Below are positions 34,200-45,800 of a stretch of 64,000 bases of DNA, piece after piece. Made by a program: the position numbers and the translations under genes. Source of the DNA: Zizania palustris (taxonomy: Eukaryota > Streptophyta > Magnoliopsida > Poales > Poaceae); contig JAAALK010000286.1 of NCBI GenBank assembly GCA_019279435.1, positions 40,733,712-40,797,711 on the forward strand, given 5' to 3'. The notes beneath the pieces were generated by a model. The model ran no database searches. It worked only from the letters and a program-made list of their open reading frames with translations, and was not told where the DNA came from. Every line of letters starts with the position of its first letter. Positions within the stretch are counted from its first letter, which is position 1.

Positions 34200-37100
34200 A
34201 AAAGCATTACGGGCCTTGGGCGATACTTTCAATATCGGCCTTTCAACACTTCAAGCGTTTTGCTACACACTTGGGAAGTACTTTTTCAAATATCTACCAT
34301 TCAAAGCCCTTCAAAATCGCTCTCCTTGTAAAGACTCTTGGACATATGCATTGCCTGGAGCGATTTCGACTACCTTAAAAGGTCCTTCCCAACTAGGTGA
34401 CCATTTACCAACTTTTGAACTCTTAGCGCCTAATGGAAAAATCGTCTTCCACACCAATTCATTGATTTGAAATGATTTTGCCTTGACCTTCTTGTTGTAG
34501 GCCCTAGCTACTCTTCTTTTATCTTTCTCTATTGCCTCTAGAGCCTTCAACCTCTTATCGGTCACTTCTTCTAAATTATCCTTTAGAAGTGTCTCATATT
34601 CGTCGATCGATAAGCCATCTTGTTTAAGAAATTTAAGTCAGCCAAGATCCACCTCTACCGGTAGAACGGCTTCTTGCCCATATACTAACTCATATGGACT
34701 GACTTTAGTAGCACCGTGCCTTGCAACTCTACTAGCCCATAATGCTTCGGAAAGCACCTTATGCCACATCTTTGGAAACTCTTCAATCTTCTTCTTGATT
34801 AGTTTAATCATAGTCTTGTTACTAGACTCGGCCTGACCGTTGGCCTGAGCATAATATGGGGAAGAGTTTACCAATTTGATCCCATAATATTCGGCAAAGT
34901 CCCTCACTTCTTTGGCAACAAACGAAGTAGCTTGGTCTGTAGTGAGAGTTTAGGGAATGTCGAATCTGTGTATAATGTGTTTCAAGATGAAATAAATTAC
35001 CTCATTGTGAGTCATGTTCTTGAGCGGCACAGCCTCGGTCCACTTGGTGAAGTAATCCGTTGCCATTAACACGAACCAATGCCCTTTTGAAGATGGAGGA
35101 TGAATTTGGCCGATGAAGTCTAAACTCCAACCTCGAAACGACCATGGTTTGATAATAGGATTAAGCATTGATTCATGTGCTAGCTGAATATTACCAAACT
35201 TTTAACAAGTCTCACATCCTCTATAGTATCTAAATCAGTCTTCAGTCATAGTCGGCCAATAAATACTCACCCTTTTGAGCATCCAACTCATTTTCGGGGC
35301 CGACTGATGAGTACCGCAAAGCCCTTCATGGACTTCACCTGCAGCAACTCTATCTTGATCGGAGTCCAAACACTTCAAAAGTACTCCATCAATAATCCGG
35401 CGATACAACACATCGTCAAGCAAAACAAATTTGAAAGCATGTCGCCGAACCTTCCGATCAACCTTTTGGCTTGGATTTCTTAAATATTGAACGATTGGGA
35501 TCCTCCAATCATCCTCATTGATCAAAGGAGCAATAGCCAAATTCCCACTAGAATTAGCCTCGAGATTTCTCATTTGGACCTGTCCCCCGAGTGCTAAACC
35601 TTCCTGACAACAGTCGGTCATACCGGCCATGTTGGCCCGGTTCAACCGGCTATTGCCGGTTGTCTGGCACGGTTCTGTCTAACCGTCCTGACATGGTCGG
35701 TCGGACTGGGAACGCAAGGGCGGTTTTACCGTGCTTACAAGGCCGGTCAGACCGACATCAGTACCCTCGGGTGCTACATCGTCTTCAAGCATCGGCTTTT
35801 CCCGTGTGCAGAATTTACCTTTCCTAATTTGATAGCCTGATGCTTGTTGAGCCAAGTCATTTGCAAGTGAGTTGGCCTCTCTAGATACATGAGTAATCTC
35901 AAAATCATTAAAGGTAGCAATTAGGTCTAAACACTTATCCAAGTAGCTATTTAGTAGACCGTTAAAACATTGAGCAAGCTTGGCTACTTGTTGCACAACT
36001 AATAAAGAATCACCATATGCATGAACATATTTCACACCCATTGAGTTTAACAACTCAATACCTAGCAATAGGGCTTCATATTCGGCTTGATTATTAGTTG
36101 AATGAAATTCTAAACGGGCCGAGGTTTCAAAGTACATACCACTTGGTGATACGAGCACCACTCCAACACCTCGGCCATTTTTGCAAGCCGAACCATCAAA
36201 ATAAAGTTTCCATGGTAATACTTCAATCAAAGCGACTTCATCGCCCCAATTGACATCTACATGGTGATCTACTATAAAATTAGCAACGACTTGGCCTTTC
36301 ATAGTTCTCAACGGTTCATAAGCCAAATCATATTCAATTAACGCATACGCCCACTTGCTGATTCTACCACTTAGAATCGGCTTTTGCAACATGTACTTTA
36401 TGACATCCGTTTGGCAAGTGACAACACATGTGCTAGGGAGAAGATAGTGACGCAATTTGGTACATGCATAATAAAGGGATAAACACAAATGCTCCACAAA
36501 CACGTACCTTGTCTCGGCATCCAGAAGTCGACGACTCAAGAAGGTGATGATGTACTCTCTTTCTTCAATGTCTTGAGTCAACACGGCTCCAATCACACTC
36601 TCCTCTGCGGCAATATAAATCCGAAACGGAATCCGGGCCTTCGGCGCCCTTACTACTAGCGGCGTCGATAAGCACTCTTTGATTTTCTCGAAGGCGCGTT
36701 GCTGGCTTGCCCCCCAAGTGAACTTGGCTTCATTTTTTAGTCGGAGTATCGGGACGAAAGCATCAATTTTGCCAGACAAGTTATATATAAAGTGTCGCAA
36801 ATAATTAACCTTGCATAGCAGTTTCTGCACATCTTTCTTACATGTCGGTGCTACACATCCTCTAATTTTCTCAAGCCTCGTAGGATCGATTTCAATGCCT
36901 CTTTCATGAATCATGAATCCCAAGAACTTACCCACCGACACGCCAAAAGCACACTTGAGCGGGTTCATTTTTAAGCCATACTGGCACATTCTTTCAAAAG
37001 CAACTCTTAAATCGGTGAGGTGGTTCTCCATAGTGTCCGATTTGACCACAACATCATCTATATAAACCTCTAAGATAACTCCTAGCAAGTCATGAAAGAT

Positions 37101-37865
37101 TAAGTTCATGGCATGTTGGTATGTGGCACCAGCATTCTTTAAACCAAACGTCATTACTACCCACTCAAACAAGCCGACAAAACCGAGGCAGCGAAAGGCC
37201 GTTCTAAAAACATCCTCTTCAGCCATAAAGATTTTATTATAACCAGTGTTGTCGTCAAGAAAACATAGTACCTTGTGTCCCTAGGCATCGTTGATCAACA
37301 TGTCGGCTATTGGCATGGCATACTCGTCTTTCAGAGTGTCTTTGTTCAAATCCCTGAAGTCGACGCAGATGCGGATCTTGCCACTCTCCTTCTTCTCGAC
37401 AGGCACGATGTTAGTGACCCATTCCGCGTACCTGCATGGCCTAATAAAACCTGCCGCTAATAGACGTTCAACCTCCTCTTTAACTCGGTCATGGATGGCC
37501 AAATTGAAGCGGCGCGACGGCTGCTTATAAGGCCTAAACCCGGGTTTGATGGGGAGCCGATGCTCAACAAGCTCTCGGCTTAACCCGGGCATCTCGCTGT
37601 AGTCCCATGCGAAGCAATCAACATATGATTGAAGCAATTTTATTACTTCAGCCTTTACATCATTACTCAAATTCTGATTTACAAATGTCGGCCTCGGAAC
37701 ACTACCATCTCCTATGTCTACTTGTTCCAAAGGATCGGCCGACGAGAAGCCTTGACCTAGTTTCTCTATTTCGCTAAAATCTTCAATGGCTTCGGCAATA
37801 CCGTCTTGAGAAGACCGATATTGCGCTACACGAGACTTTAGCCAATCAAGATTAGCACTAGACAT
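34200..37865 (-). pseudogene. Outer Gypsy pol: RT, RNase H, second RNase H, integrase
   Basis: A single reading frame can be followed from 37865 to about 34220. It includes RT with FRPYKQPSRRF, RICVDFRDLN, WVVMTFGLKNAGATY and YIDD (about 37050); RNase H with YIAAEESVIGAVL and FLSRRLLDAE; and an archaeal-type RNase H near 36200-35830 (FDGSACKNGRG, NNQAEYEALLLG, YGDSLLVVQQV). The integrase has HHCC-like HEGLCGTHQSAPK (35330), core SLDFIGQIHPP, YYAQANGQAESSNK and a C-terminal GPFKVVEIAPGNAY. In-frame stops occur near 37280, 35679, 35646, 35235, 34950, 34637 and 34311. The YIDD motif itself is intact. The preserved single frame with scattered nonsense codons suggests ageing by point mutation. Confidence 0.85.
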
Positions 37866-37869
37866 TCTA

Positions 37870-38365
37870 CTATCTTAGACACAACTGAGCCACACCGGTC
37901 GGCTTCACAGAAATAGGAACGAACCTACCCTCTGATACGCTGACAAAATCATAATCCGAGAGGTCTCGCCCCGACAAACATTCTATCTCATCATGGGTGG
38001 TGTTATTGGATGCATCGGCCAAGCTAACGTGGGTCGATGAGTCTGCATGCACTATCTCGACCTCGTCACCATCCCATTGTATCAGGTATTGGTGCAATGT
38101 AGACGGCACACATTGGTTTGTTTGGATCCAATCACGCCCAAGCAATACATTATAATTACCTTGCACGTCGACGACGAAGAAAGCGGTGGGTAGCGTCTTG
38201 TTCCCCATTGTCAGTTCTAGGGACAGTACTCCTTTAGCTTACGTCGTGTCGTCGTTGAAGCTGTTGAGGGTGACGTTGGTCTTCTTCAGGTCATCGTCAT
38301 CCTTATCGAGCTTCCTCAGGAGGGAGTACAGCATTAGGTTCACAGTGGCACCGCCATCGACGAGC
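37870..38365 (-). pseudogene. Outer Gypsy protease, C-terminal part
   Basis: Contains MGNKTLPTAFFVVDVQGNYN and LLGRDWIQTNQCVPSTLHQY, typical of the Tat-type retroviral-like aspartic protease and the linker to RT. The N-terminal half of the domain, with RPLYIRGHIDGKPISRI, is at 50732 onward, separated by the Gypsy A insertion. Confidence 0.78.
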
Positions 38366-40386
38366 ATCCTTATAACACCCCAAATTTTCAAAGCAATAAA
38401 AATATTATTAAATTCAATTTATTGGGATTTTTATTTCAGAAAATACCTTTAAATCCTTTTTATACCCTTTTGAACTACAACATGGAGTAGATGACCAAAT
38501 CAGGAGGTGAAACTTTTTGTATATGATCCTAAGACCAAAATATAATTTTGAGAATTTTTATAAATTTTTACCAGCCTTGGAAGTAGCCCTAATATTTTAA
38601 CCCATTTTCTGGAATTATTTTTATTCAGAAAAGTATTAGAACAGTAATGGGCTCCTCTCCCTCCCTTCTCTCTCTCCCGGCCGGCCCAGCCCGTTACCGC
38701 GCCCGCCTTAGACTGACGCATGGACCCCACCTGTCGGCGCCGATCCCCTCCCCTCGCGCGCGCACCCGACAACCCGGCCCCACCCGTCAGTCGCCACCCT
38801 CGCCCGCTCGCGCCCGCTGGCCAGTGGCCCTCGCCTGTCAGACCCGTCGTCTACCTCCCGCCGTCGCCCCCAAATTCCGCCGGCCGACGACCCCGCCTCG
38901 GATCCGCCTCGCTGGCCCCTCCCGCATTAAATTGGCGCCATTAACAGCCCCCCCCGCGCTCAGCCGACCGTTTCCCCGCTTTAACCCTCGCGTTTACGCC
39001 ACGGGATCGCCGCTCCGCGTGCATGGCCGAGCCATCGCCGGCGAGTAAAGGCCCTCGGCCGGTTTCCTTGCATGCGAGCCCTCCCCGGCGTCCTATTTAA
39101 GCCCCCAGCCTGAGCCGCGTCCGACCCCCGCGCTTAATCGCCTCGAGAACGAACAGAGCACTCGCATTTCGCTTTTTGGCGCACGCCCTCTGATTCACCT
39201 CCGGCCACCGCTCGCCGTCGCACCGGACCACCTCCGCCCGTGCCTCCGCCACCAACGTGACCGCGAGAACGACCCCGACCTCGGCCACCCCTCCGCCGAC
39301 GTCGAACCCCGCCGGAACACCATCGCCGACGAGGAACCCGAACCACTCCGTCGTCTACCCTCGTCGCCGGCCTCGCTCCGTCGACCCCTCGCCTCGCCTA
39401 AGGTACCGTCGTGACCGCCTTGGCCTCCTCTTTCCGTTTTCGCATAGAGCTAGGGCCTAGCCCCCTCGTAGGCGCCATCGCCACCGCACCCGAGCCCCGC
39501 CGTCGCCGGAGACGAAGGGGGGTATAGCCCCCTTAGCGCGTGTCGTGCCGGATTCAATCCTGGCCGCACGATCGCAATCGGACGACGCGCGTGAGCCCAC
39601 GTACGCGATCTAATCCGCACCGTCGGATCTGGTCAAACCGTTACGTTTTAATCTCACGCGTTGATTTTCATTTAACCCGGCATGCGATCTCGTGCGTCCA
39701 CGTGGTACCCCTTCGCGCGTTTTAAACCTGGCCGTCCGTTGTCACTTAACCCTCCCGCCTCGCGCCTGGCCACCGGATCTAGATCCGACGGTCCAGATCG
39801 AGCCGGCGCACGCGCACAGTGCGCGGGTTCACCGTGGGCCTGGCTCACCGTGGACCCGAGGGGTTTAAAATTTGAAAATAAATTCCAGAAATGCTTTTAA
39901 ACTTGTAAAATTCATATCTATTGCATTTGGGCTCTAAAAATTGCCATTCCAATTTTAGAAAATTCATAAAATTATTCTCTACATGTTTAGGCAATAAAAA
40001 CAGTAGGTTTATTTGGACATTTTCATGTGTATTCAAATAATTATTCAAAAGCCTTTAGGATTAAAATATGGATTTAAATATTTAAACTTCAGAAAATTTA
40101 TATAATTATTCCTTTCTGTTTAAACACTAGAACCACTGAGTTTTCTATGAATCAATTATATTAAATTGATTAGAAAACTTAATGTAGTATTATACACACT
40201 TAAAAACCCTTCATGAAAGACAATAATTCATTTAGATTCATTTTAAATTAATGGAGAAATAAATTTCAGAACTTTAACCATTGAAGTTATTTTATTTATA
40301 ATCAAACTAACTTTAACTCATGTGTTTATAATGTTATACTGTTTGATTAGATGTTATGTTCTTTTATTTTACTTTATATTAAAAAG

Positions 40387-40452
40387 ACTACGACGTCGCC
40401 GAGGAGCCGGAGTACTTCCCCGAAGTCCCTCCCTCTCCCTTTGCTGAACAAG
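40387..40452 (+). other. Exon-like conserved coding block in Gypsy A LTR leader (copy at 49361-49426)
   Basis: A 66-bp block is preceded by a T-rich tract and AAG (acceptor) and followed by G|GCAAGT (a GC-type donor). It encodes DYDVAEEPEYFPEVPPSPFA then EQ. The equivalent block in Gypsy B (52957-53022) encodes DYEFIEEQEFYPEVPPSPFA then DQ. In the FPEVPPSPFA part the differences between A and B are synonymous third-position changes, which points to selection on the peptide. Confidence 0.5.
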
Positions 40453-41503
40453 GCAAGTCACCAAACAATTCTTTTGAGCATATTGAACCCATGTCTGAAT
40501 TGACTATCGCTAAAACACATAGGTTATGTATATGCATTAGTCAAATGAACCCTTACATTATATTTATTTAGGATCCCCCGACCTTGATGTGCAACCCAAG
40601 CCATGCTATCTCGCCTAACCTCCTTGTCACCATATGATCAATGATATTAGCTAGTGTCCAATGTATTGGCACGGCCGCTACAGGATAAAAATGAGTCGTA
40701 GTGAAATGGTTCTGTTATATGATCCCGTTACTTCTTATCTTTGGAAATTCTGTTGGTGATGAGTCATGGTTGTGAGTGTATGCATGGTGGGTTCCGGGTG
40801 CAAGCTAGGGCATTGGTCAGTCGCACCCGGGGCACTATAAGGACCGGTCTGAGGGATCCGTTGCAATACACTTACGTACTAACCACAAGTCTAGTGGGTA
40901 AGTCCTAACTAAGGTATGGGTTGTTCCAAACCGAGGCCACCACTTGGAGATGGGTCAAGTTGCACCTGCGGGTGACTTGTACCAATGTGGCGCAAAAGGG
41001 GGTGCGACGTTAGCCGGGATGCGGCCCGGCGCGCCGGCGAAACCTAGAGCGGGTGGTTATCGCTTGGAACATCTCATATTGAGGTTTTGGCACGAGTTCC
41101 CGTGTAATGGGTCATCTCGTTGAGATGAGTGCGTGCCTTGTGGGTACAGTAGTACATCTCTGATCAGAGTCTTAAATCTTTTCGAAAAGCCGAGCCCACG
41201 GTCAAGGGCGGGTTGCGTGACATCCCCCAGTTAGTTTACTTGAATATGGATGTGCATGTTGTTTGTCATGTAAGGACCGTTGTGCGAGGAGGTAAAACGT
41301 ACTCCTCGAGTTAGTTGATGTTGATGATGCTCATGTTTACTTTCCGCATGATTAAAATATGATTACACTAAATGCCATAACTGCAACTGCTTTATTCCGC
41401 ATTGTTAGCCTTTATCCTTCCTTGTTTATTATCCTGCATTATTATTTGCATTTGCGGTGGCTTGTTGAGTACTCTTTGTACTCATACCCGTTGGACCCCA
41501 CAG

Positions 41504-41535
41504 AGGATGCTTATCTCGAAGACGGTCTGGAGTAG
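41504..41535 (+). other. Candidate terminal exon in Gypsy A LTR leader (copy at 50478-50509)
   Basis: After CCCACAG (acceptor) the sequence in the phase left by the upstream block reads (E)DAYLEDGLE then TAG. Gypsy B has the equivalent acceptor (ACATCAG) and (E)PVYYEEDAGLE then TAG at 54092-54129. Phase, acidic composition and GLE-stop are conserved. Confidence 0.45.
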
Positions 41536-41755
41536 CGACCCAGTCAAGAAGAAAAATCCTGAAGAAGAAGTTCGTCATGCCGTTTTCTAATTATTTTACT
41601 CTACTGTTTTATTAAAACAATGTTGTAATAAATATGGTCTGCGTACCATGAATTTTACCGTATGTACGTTGTCGCATGATGAACCTCTTGTATTATTGTT
41701 TTCCTATGGAAATTCAATAATGTCTCGATTTTGTATAAATCGGGGCGTGACAAGA

Positions 41756-41768
41756 TGGTATCAGAGCC
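41756..41768 (+). promoter_or_regulatory. Gypsy A primer binding site (initiator Met tRNA)
   Basis: TGGTATCAGAGCC, three bases after the 5' LTR, complements the tRNA-iMet 3' end. Confidence 0.88.
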
Positions 41769-41891
41769 GACTTGACTGTAGGAAGCCAAACAGACCCGCC
41801 TAGCCATTAAGCCATAGGAAATTATTTCTTGAAAATCTACTTCATAAACTTTGTTCCTCTCCTCACTTTTATTCAACTTGCTGTTTTGTAG

Positions 41892-42728
41892 ATGCCAGTC
41901 TACCAAGTTCACAGTTACTGCCGCCACTATGAGGGCTTCGTCCGGGAGCTCCGCATGATGCTCACCTTCCTCGGGTTCCTCTTCGAACCCGAATTTCAAG
42001 GAGTCTACCCCGACGAGTTCGCCGGGCCTTGCGACGTCTCCCTCACCGTCCATGGCTCCGGAGAACATCTGCCGCCCTACACCACCGCACTTGGAGGCCC
42101 GACTTTCGACGTCGCGTGCCAACGAGTCGCCCTCCAGGCCCTCATGGAGCTGAGGATGATCTACGACGATCGTCTTCAGAACTCATCCTTCCGGCTTGTG
42201 CCGAAGCGTACTCCCGGGGCCCACCGTAGCATCTACCTCGGAGTTCACTCCGTGCGTGATCCGGTCATGGCCCGGCAGTCGCGTCTTTTACAGGCCATGG
42301 ATGATCTCCACACCGAGGCGGTGCTCGACGCCGACGAGCACCATGAGGCGGTTGCGTTTCTTCGTGAGGAGACGAAGAACCTGATCCAACAGAACGGCGA
42401 GCTGCAGCGCAAGATCATACAGCTGCAGAAGGACATAGCGGAGATGGTTCCTCTTCTTCCTAGGAAGAAGAAGCCTATCCGTGAGCCCCTCCCCCGCCAG
42501 GCCTTCCACCAGCACCCCTACACCACGCCCCGGCCTCGTCTCCGACTCCATCATCGAGAATTTTCTCGAGCCCACCATCTCTCTGGAACCGCGCACTCGT
42601 GGTTCCGAGAGCACGGAGACCGCCTCCGGTGGCGAGTAGGCGTTAGGAGACGCTATCTAAATAAGGATCAAAATTTTGTATGTGGTGCTGCCCACGACGA
42701 GTGTGTCATGGGTAGAATAAAAACTTGA
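41892..42728 (+). CDS. Extra ORF between PBS and gag of Gypsy A (unknown function)
   Basis: This 278-codon ORF begins MPVYQVHSYCRHYEGFVREL. It has a globular-looking first half (FEPEFQGVYPDEFAGPCDVS, VALQALMELRMIYDD) and a heptad-like region (ENLIQQNGELQRKIIQLQ-type, residues about 155-190), then a basic PRKKKP stretch. Gypsy B has a clear homologue at 54479-55291 with the same layout, so this is a conserved element gene, not a chance ORF. I recognise no enzymatic domain. The last 80 residues do not match the B protein, so the true C-terminus may lie in another frame after a small shift (a TAG ends one frame at about 42639). Coiled coil plus basic tail would suit a nucleic-acid or Gag-binding accessory protein, but that is inference. 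Confidence 0.65.
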   Translation: MPVYQVHSYCRHYEGFVRELRMMLTFLGFLFEPEFQGVYPDEFAGPCDVSLTVHGSGEHLPPYTTALGGPTFDVACQRVALQALMELRMIYDDRLQNSSFRLVPKRTPGAHRSIYLGVHSVRDPVMARQSRLLQAMDDLHTEAVLDADEHHEAVAFLREETKNLIQQNGELQRKIIQLQKDIAEMVPLLPRKKKPIREPLPRQAFHQHPYTTPRPRLRLHHREFSRAHHLSGTAHSWFREHGDRLRWRVGVRRRYLNKDQNFVCGAAHDECVMGRIKT

Positions 42729-42834
42729 TTGTAACAAACAATTTATGCCACTATATATAATTATGTGCTTGAATCTTATATGATTGTATTATCGTTTCGT
42801 CATTCTTTGCTTTATCGCTTTGTATATTCAGAAG

Positions 42835-45800
42835 ATGACCGACCACCAGAACACCGGCTCCAACAACGGAGCAGGAGGAAGCCGAGATGCGCCTGAGGGC
42901 GTTGTGCCCAACTGGGGTGCGACAGGCCCGCGCCAATCCGGGTCGCCTTCCGCCAACCATCCCACCTTGGCGGAAATGATGGCGAATCAGAATCATCTGA
43001 TTACTGCCCTCCTCACCCAGATGCAGCACCAACAGGCTCAGTTGGACCGTCTGCAGAACGGTGAGCCCGCCCCTCGCGCACCAGCACCCGCGGCCGCTCC
43101 GCAACTCTCCGAGTTCTTGCGCGTGCGCCCGCCCATCTTCTCGAGCACGACCAACCCGATGGAGGCCGGAGATTGGCTCCGCACCATCGAGAAGAAGCTC
43201 GACCTCCTCCCCTGCACAGACCGTGAGCGAGTGGCCTTCGCCACTCATCAGCTCCAGGGTCCCGCCGCTGAGTGGTGGGACAACTATCGTGCGTCCCAGC
43301 CAGAGGGCCACATGGTGACTTGGGCGGAGTTCACCATCGCCTTTCGTGCCGCCCACGTCCCCGCCGGTGTCATCGCGGTCAAACAGCAGGAGTTCCGCGA
43401 CCTGCAACAAGGCAACAGGACTGTCATGGAGTACCTCCATGAGTTCAACCGCCTCGCCCGCTACGCACCGGAGGAAGTGCGCACCGACGCCCTCCGCCAA
43501 GCCAAGTTCCTAAGGGGACTTAAGGATGAGCTGTCCATCCAGCTCGTCGCCGCTGACTTCGCCGATTTCCAGCGGCTTGTCAACAAAGCGCTCATCCAAG
43601 AGACTGAGCAGAACAAGCTGGACCTCAAGAAGAGGAAGATGATCGCCTTCAAGCACCAGCAGGCGAACACTCAGAGGCCCCGCTTCGTCCCTCCGCCACC
43701 AGCGCCCGCCTACCATCCTCGGCCCGCCTACAGGCCACCTCATGCAGCCGGTGGATCCAACGCCGGGCATCCTCGCCCCGCTCCACCAGCTCCGGCCGCT
43801 CAGCCGGCACCAGCCGCCAAGGCCCCGATCTTGAGGGATCGCCAAGGAAGGCCGGTCGTCTGCTTCAACTGCCGCAAGGAAGGGCACTACTCGCACCAGT
43901 GTCCTCACCCCAAACAGAACCAAGGCGCAGCACCCCACCAGGCCGTACGCGCCCGCGTCAACCACGTCAGCGCGGAGGAAGCTCAGGAGGCTCCTGAAGT
44001 CGTACTCGGTACGTTTACTATGAATTCCGTACCGGCCGTCATATTATTTGACTCTGGAGCAACCCACTCCTTTGTCTCGGAAGATTTTGCAAAAACAAAC
44101 CATCTGGACGTGCTCCCTCTACCAATTCCCATGGTGATTGCCACCCCCGGCAATAGGACCTCAGCTCGCTTCTACAGCCCTAAGGTTCAACTTGACATCC
44201 AAGGAGTGCTGTTTCGGGCCGAGCCTGTCCTCATCCAATGCACCGGACTCGACCTTATATTAGGTATGGATTGGTTGATGAAGCACAAGGGAGTGATCGA
44301 CTGTGCCAACAAGTCCGTCACGGTGACCAGTCCTGAAGGCGTAACCATCACCTTCCGGATGACCAGTCGCAAACCACTCGGAGCATCCCTTCGCTCTATA
44401 GCTCTTGAAGAGGTGCCAATAGTCAAGGAGTTTGCAGATGTTTTCCCCGAAGATCTGCCCGGAATGCCTCCCAAGCGGGACATCGAATTCAGAATCGAGC
44501 TTGTCCCGGGGACCACTCCAATCTCCAAGCGCCCATACCGCATGGCCGCCAACGAACTAGCCGAAGTCAAGAGCAACATCGAAGACCTAGAGCAGAAAGG
44601 TTACATCCGACCGAGTACCTCACCTTGGGGTGCACCGGTTATATTTGCTATGAAGAAGGACAAGACCAAGAGGATGTGCGTGGACTATAGAGCCTTGAAC
44701 GACGTAACCATCAAGAACAAATACCCATTGCCTCGGATCGACGACCTGTTCGATCAGCTAAAAGGATCCTCGGTGTTCTCCAAGATTGACCTCAGGTCAG
44801 GTTATCACCAGTTAAGGATCAGGGAGGAAGATATACCCAAGACTGCTTTCACCTCCCGCTATGGACTCTACGAGTACACTGTGATGTCGTTCGGACTCAC
44901 GAATGCCCCGGCCTTTTTCATGAACATGATGAACAATGTATTCATGGAGTTCTTGGACAAGTTCATCGTGGTATTCATCGACGATATCCTCGTTTACTCC
45001 AAGACCAAGGAAGAACACGAGACTCACCTCCGTCTGACCCTCGGAAAGCTAAGAGAGCAGCAACTGTACGCCAAATACAGCAAGTGCGAATTTTGGTCGT
45101 CTGAGGTGAAGTTCCTCGGTCATGTGATATCTGCCGGAGGAATAGCAGTGGACCCAACCACCGTCGAAGCGGTAACCAACTGGCTACAGCCAACGACCGT
45201 GACCGAGATCCGGAGTTTTCTCGGATTGGCCGGATACTACCGCCGGTTCATCGAGAATTTTTCCAAGATCGCCAAGCCTATGACCAGACTTCTGCAGAAA
45301 GAGGTGAAGTTTGACTGGACCCCCGACTGCGAAGAGAGCTTCCAGACTCTCAAGAAGAAGCTTGTGTCAGCCCCCATTCTGACTCTGCCAGACATCCGGA
45401 AAGACTTCCACGTCTACTGTGATGCCTCTCGCCAAGGATTGGGATGCGTCTTGATGCAAGAAGGGAAGGTGATATCCTACGCCTCCCGGCAACTGAGACC
45501 GCATGAGCTGAACTACCCAACCCACGACCTGGAACTAGCAGCCGTGGTTCATGCCTTGAAGATATGGAGACATTACCTTGTGGGAAATCGGTGTGAGGTC
45601 TTCACCGACCACAAGAGCCTCAAGTATATATTCACCCAACCAGATCTGAACCTCAGGCAAAGGAGATGGTTGGAACTGATCAAGGATTATGACTTGGGCA
45701 TCCATTATCATCCGGGCAAAGCAAACGTGGTGGCAGACGCTCTTAGTCGAAAAGGGTACTGCAATGCCATCATGATTCAAGACCAGGCTCCTCTACTTTA

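Larger units (their letters stand above)
38371..41752 (+). repeat. Gypsy A 5' LTR
   Basis: 3382 bp. A TATA-like box (TATTTAAG) at 39094-39101 sets U3 at about 0.75 kb and leaves an unusually long transcribed R-U5 leader of about 2.6 kb. The leader contains exon-like coding blocks (see 40387-40452 and 41504-41535). Polyadenylation-like AATAAA occurs near the 3' end. Confidence 0.92.
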
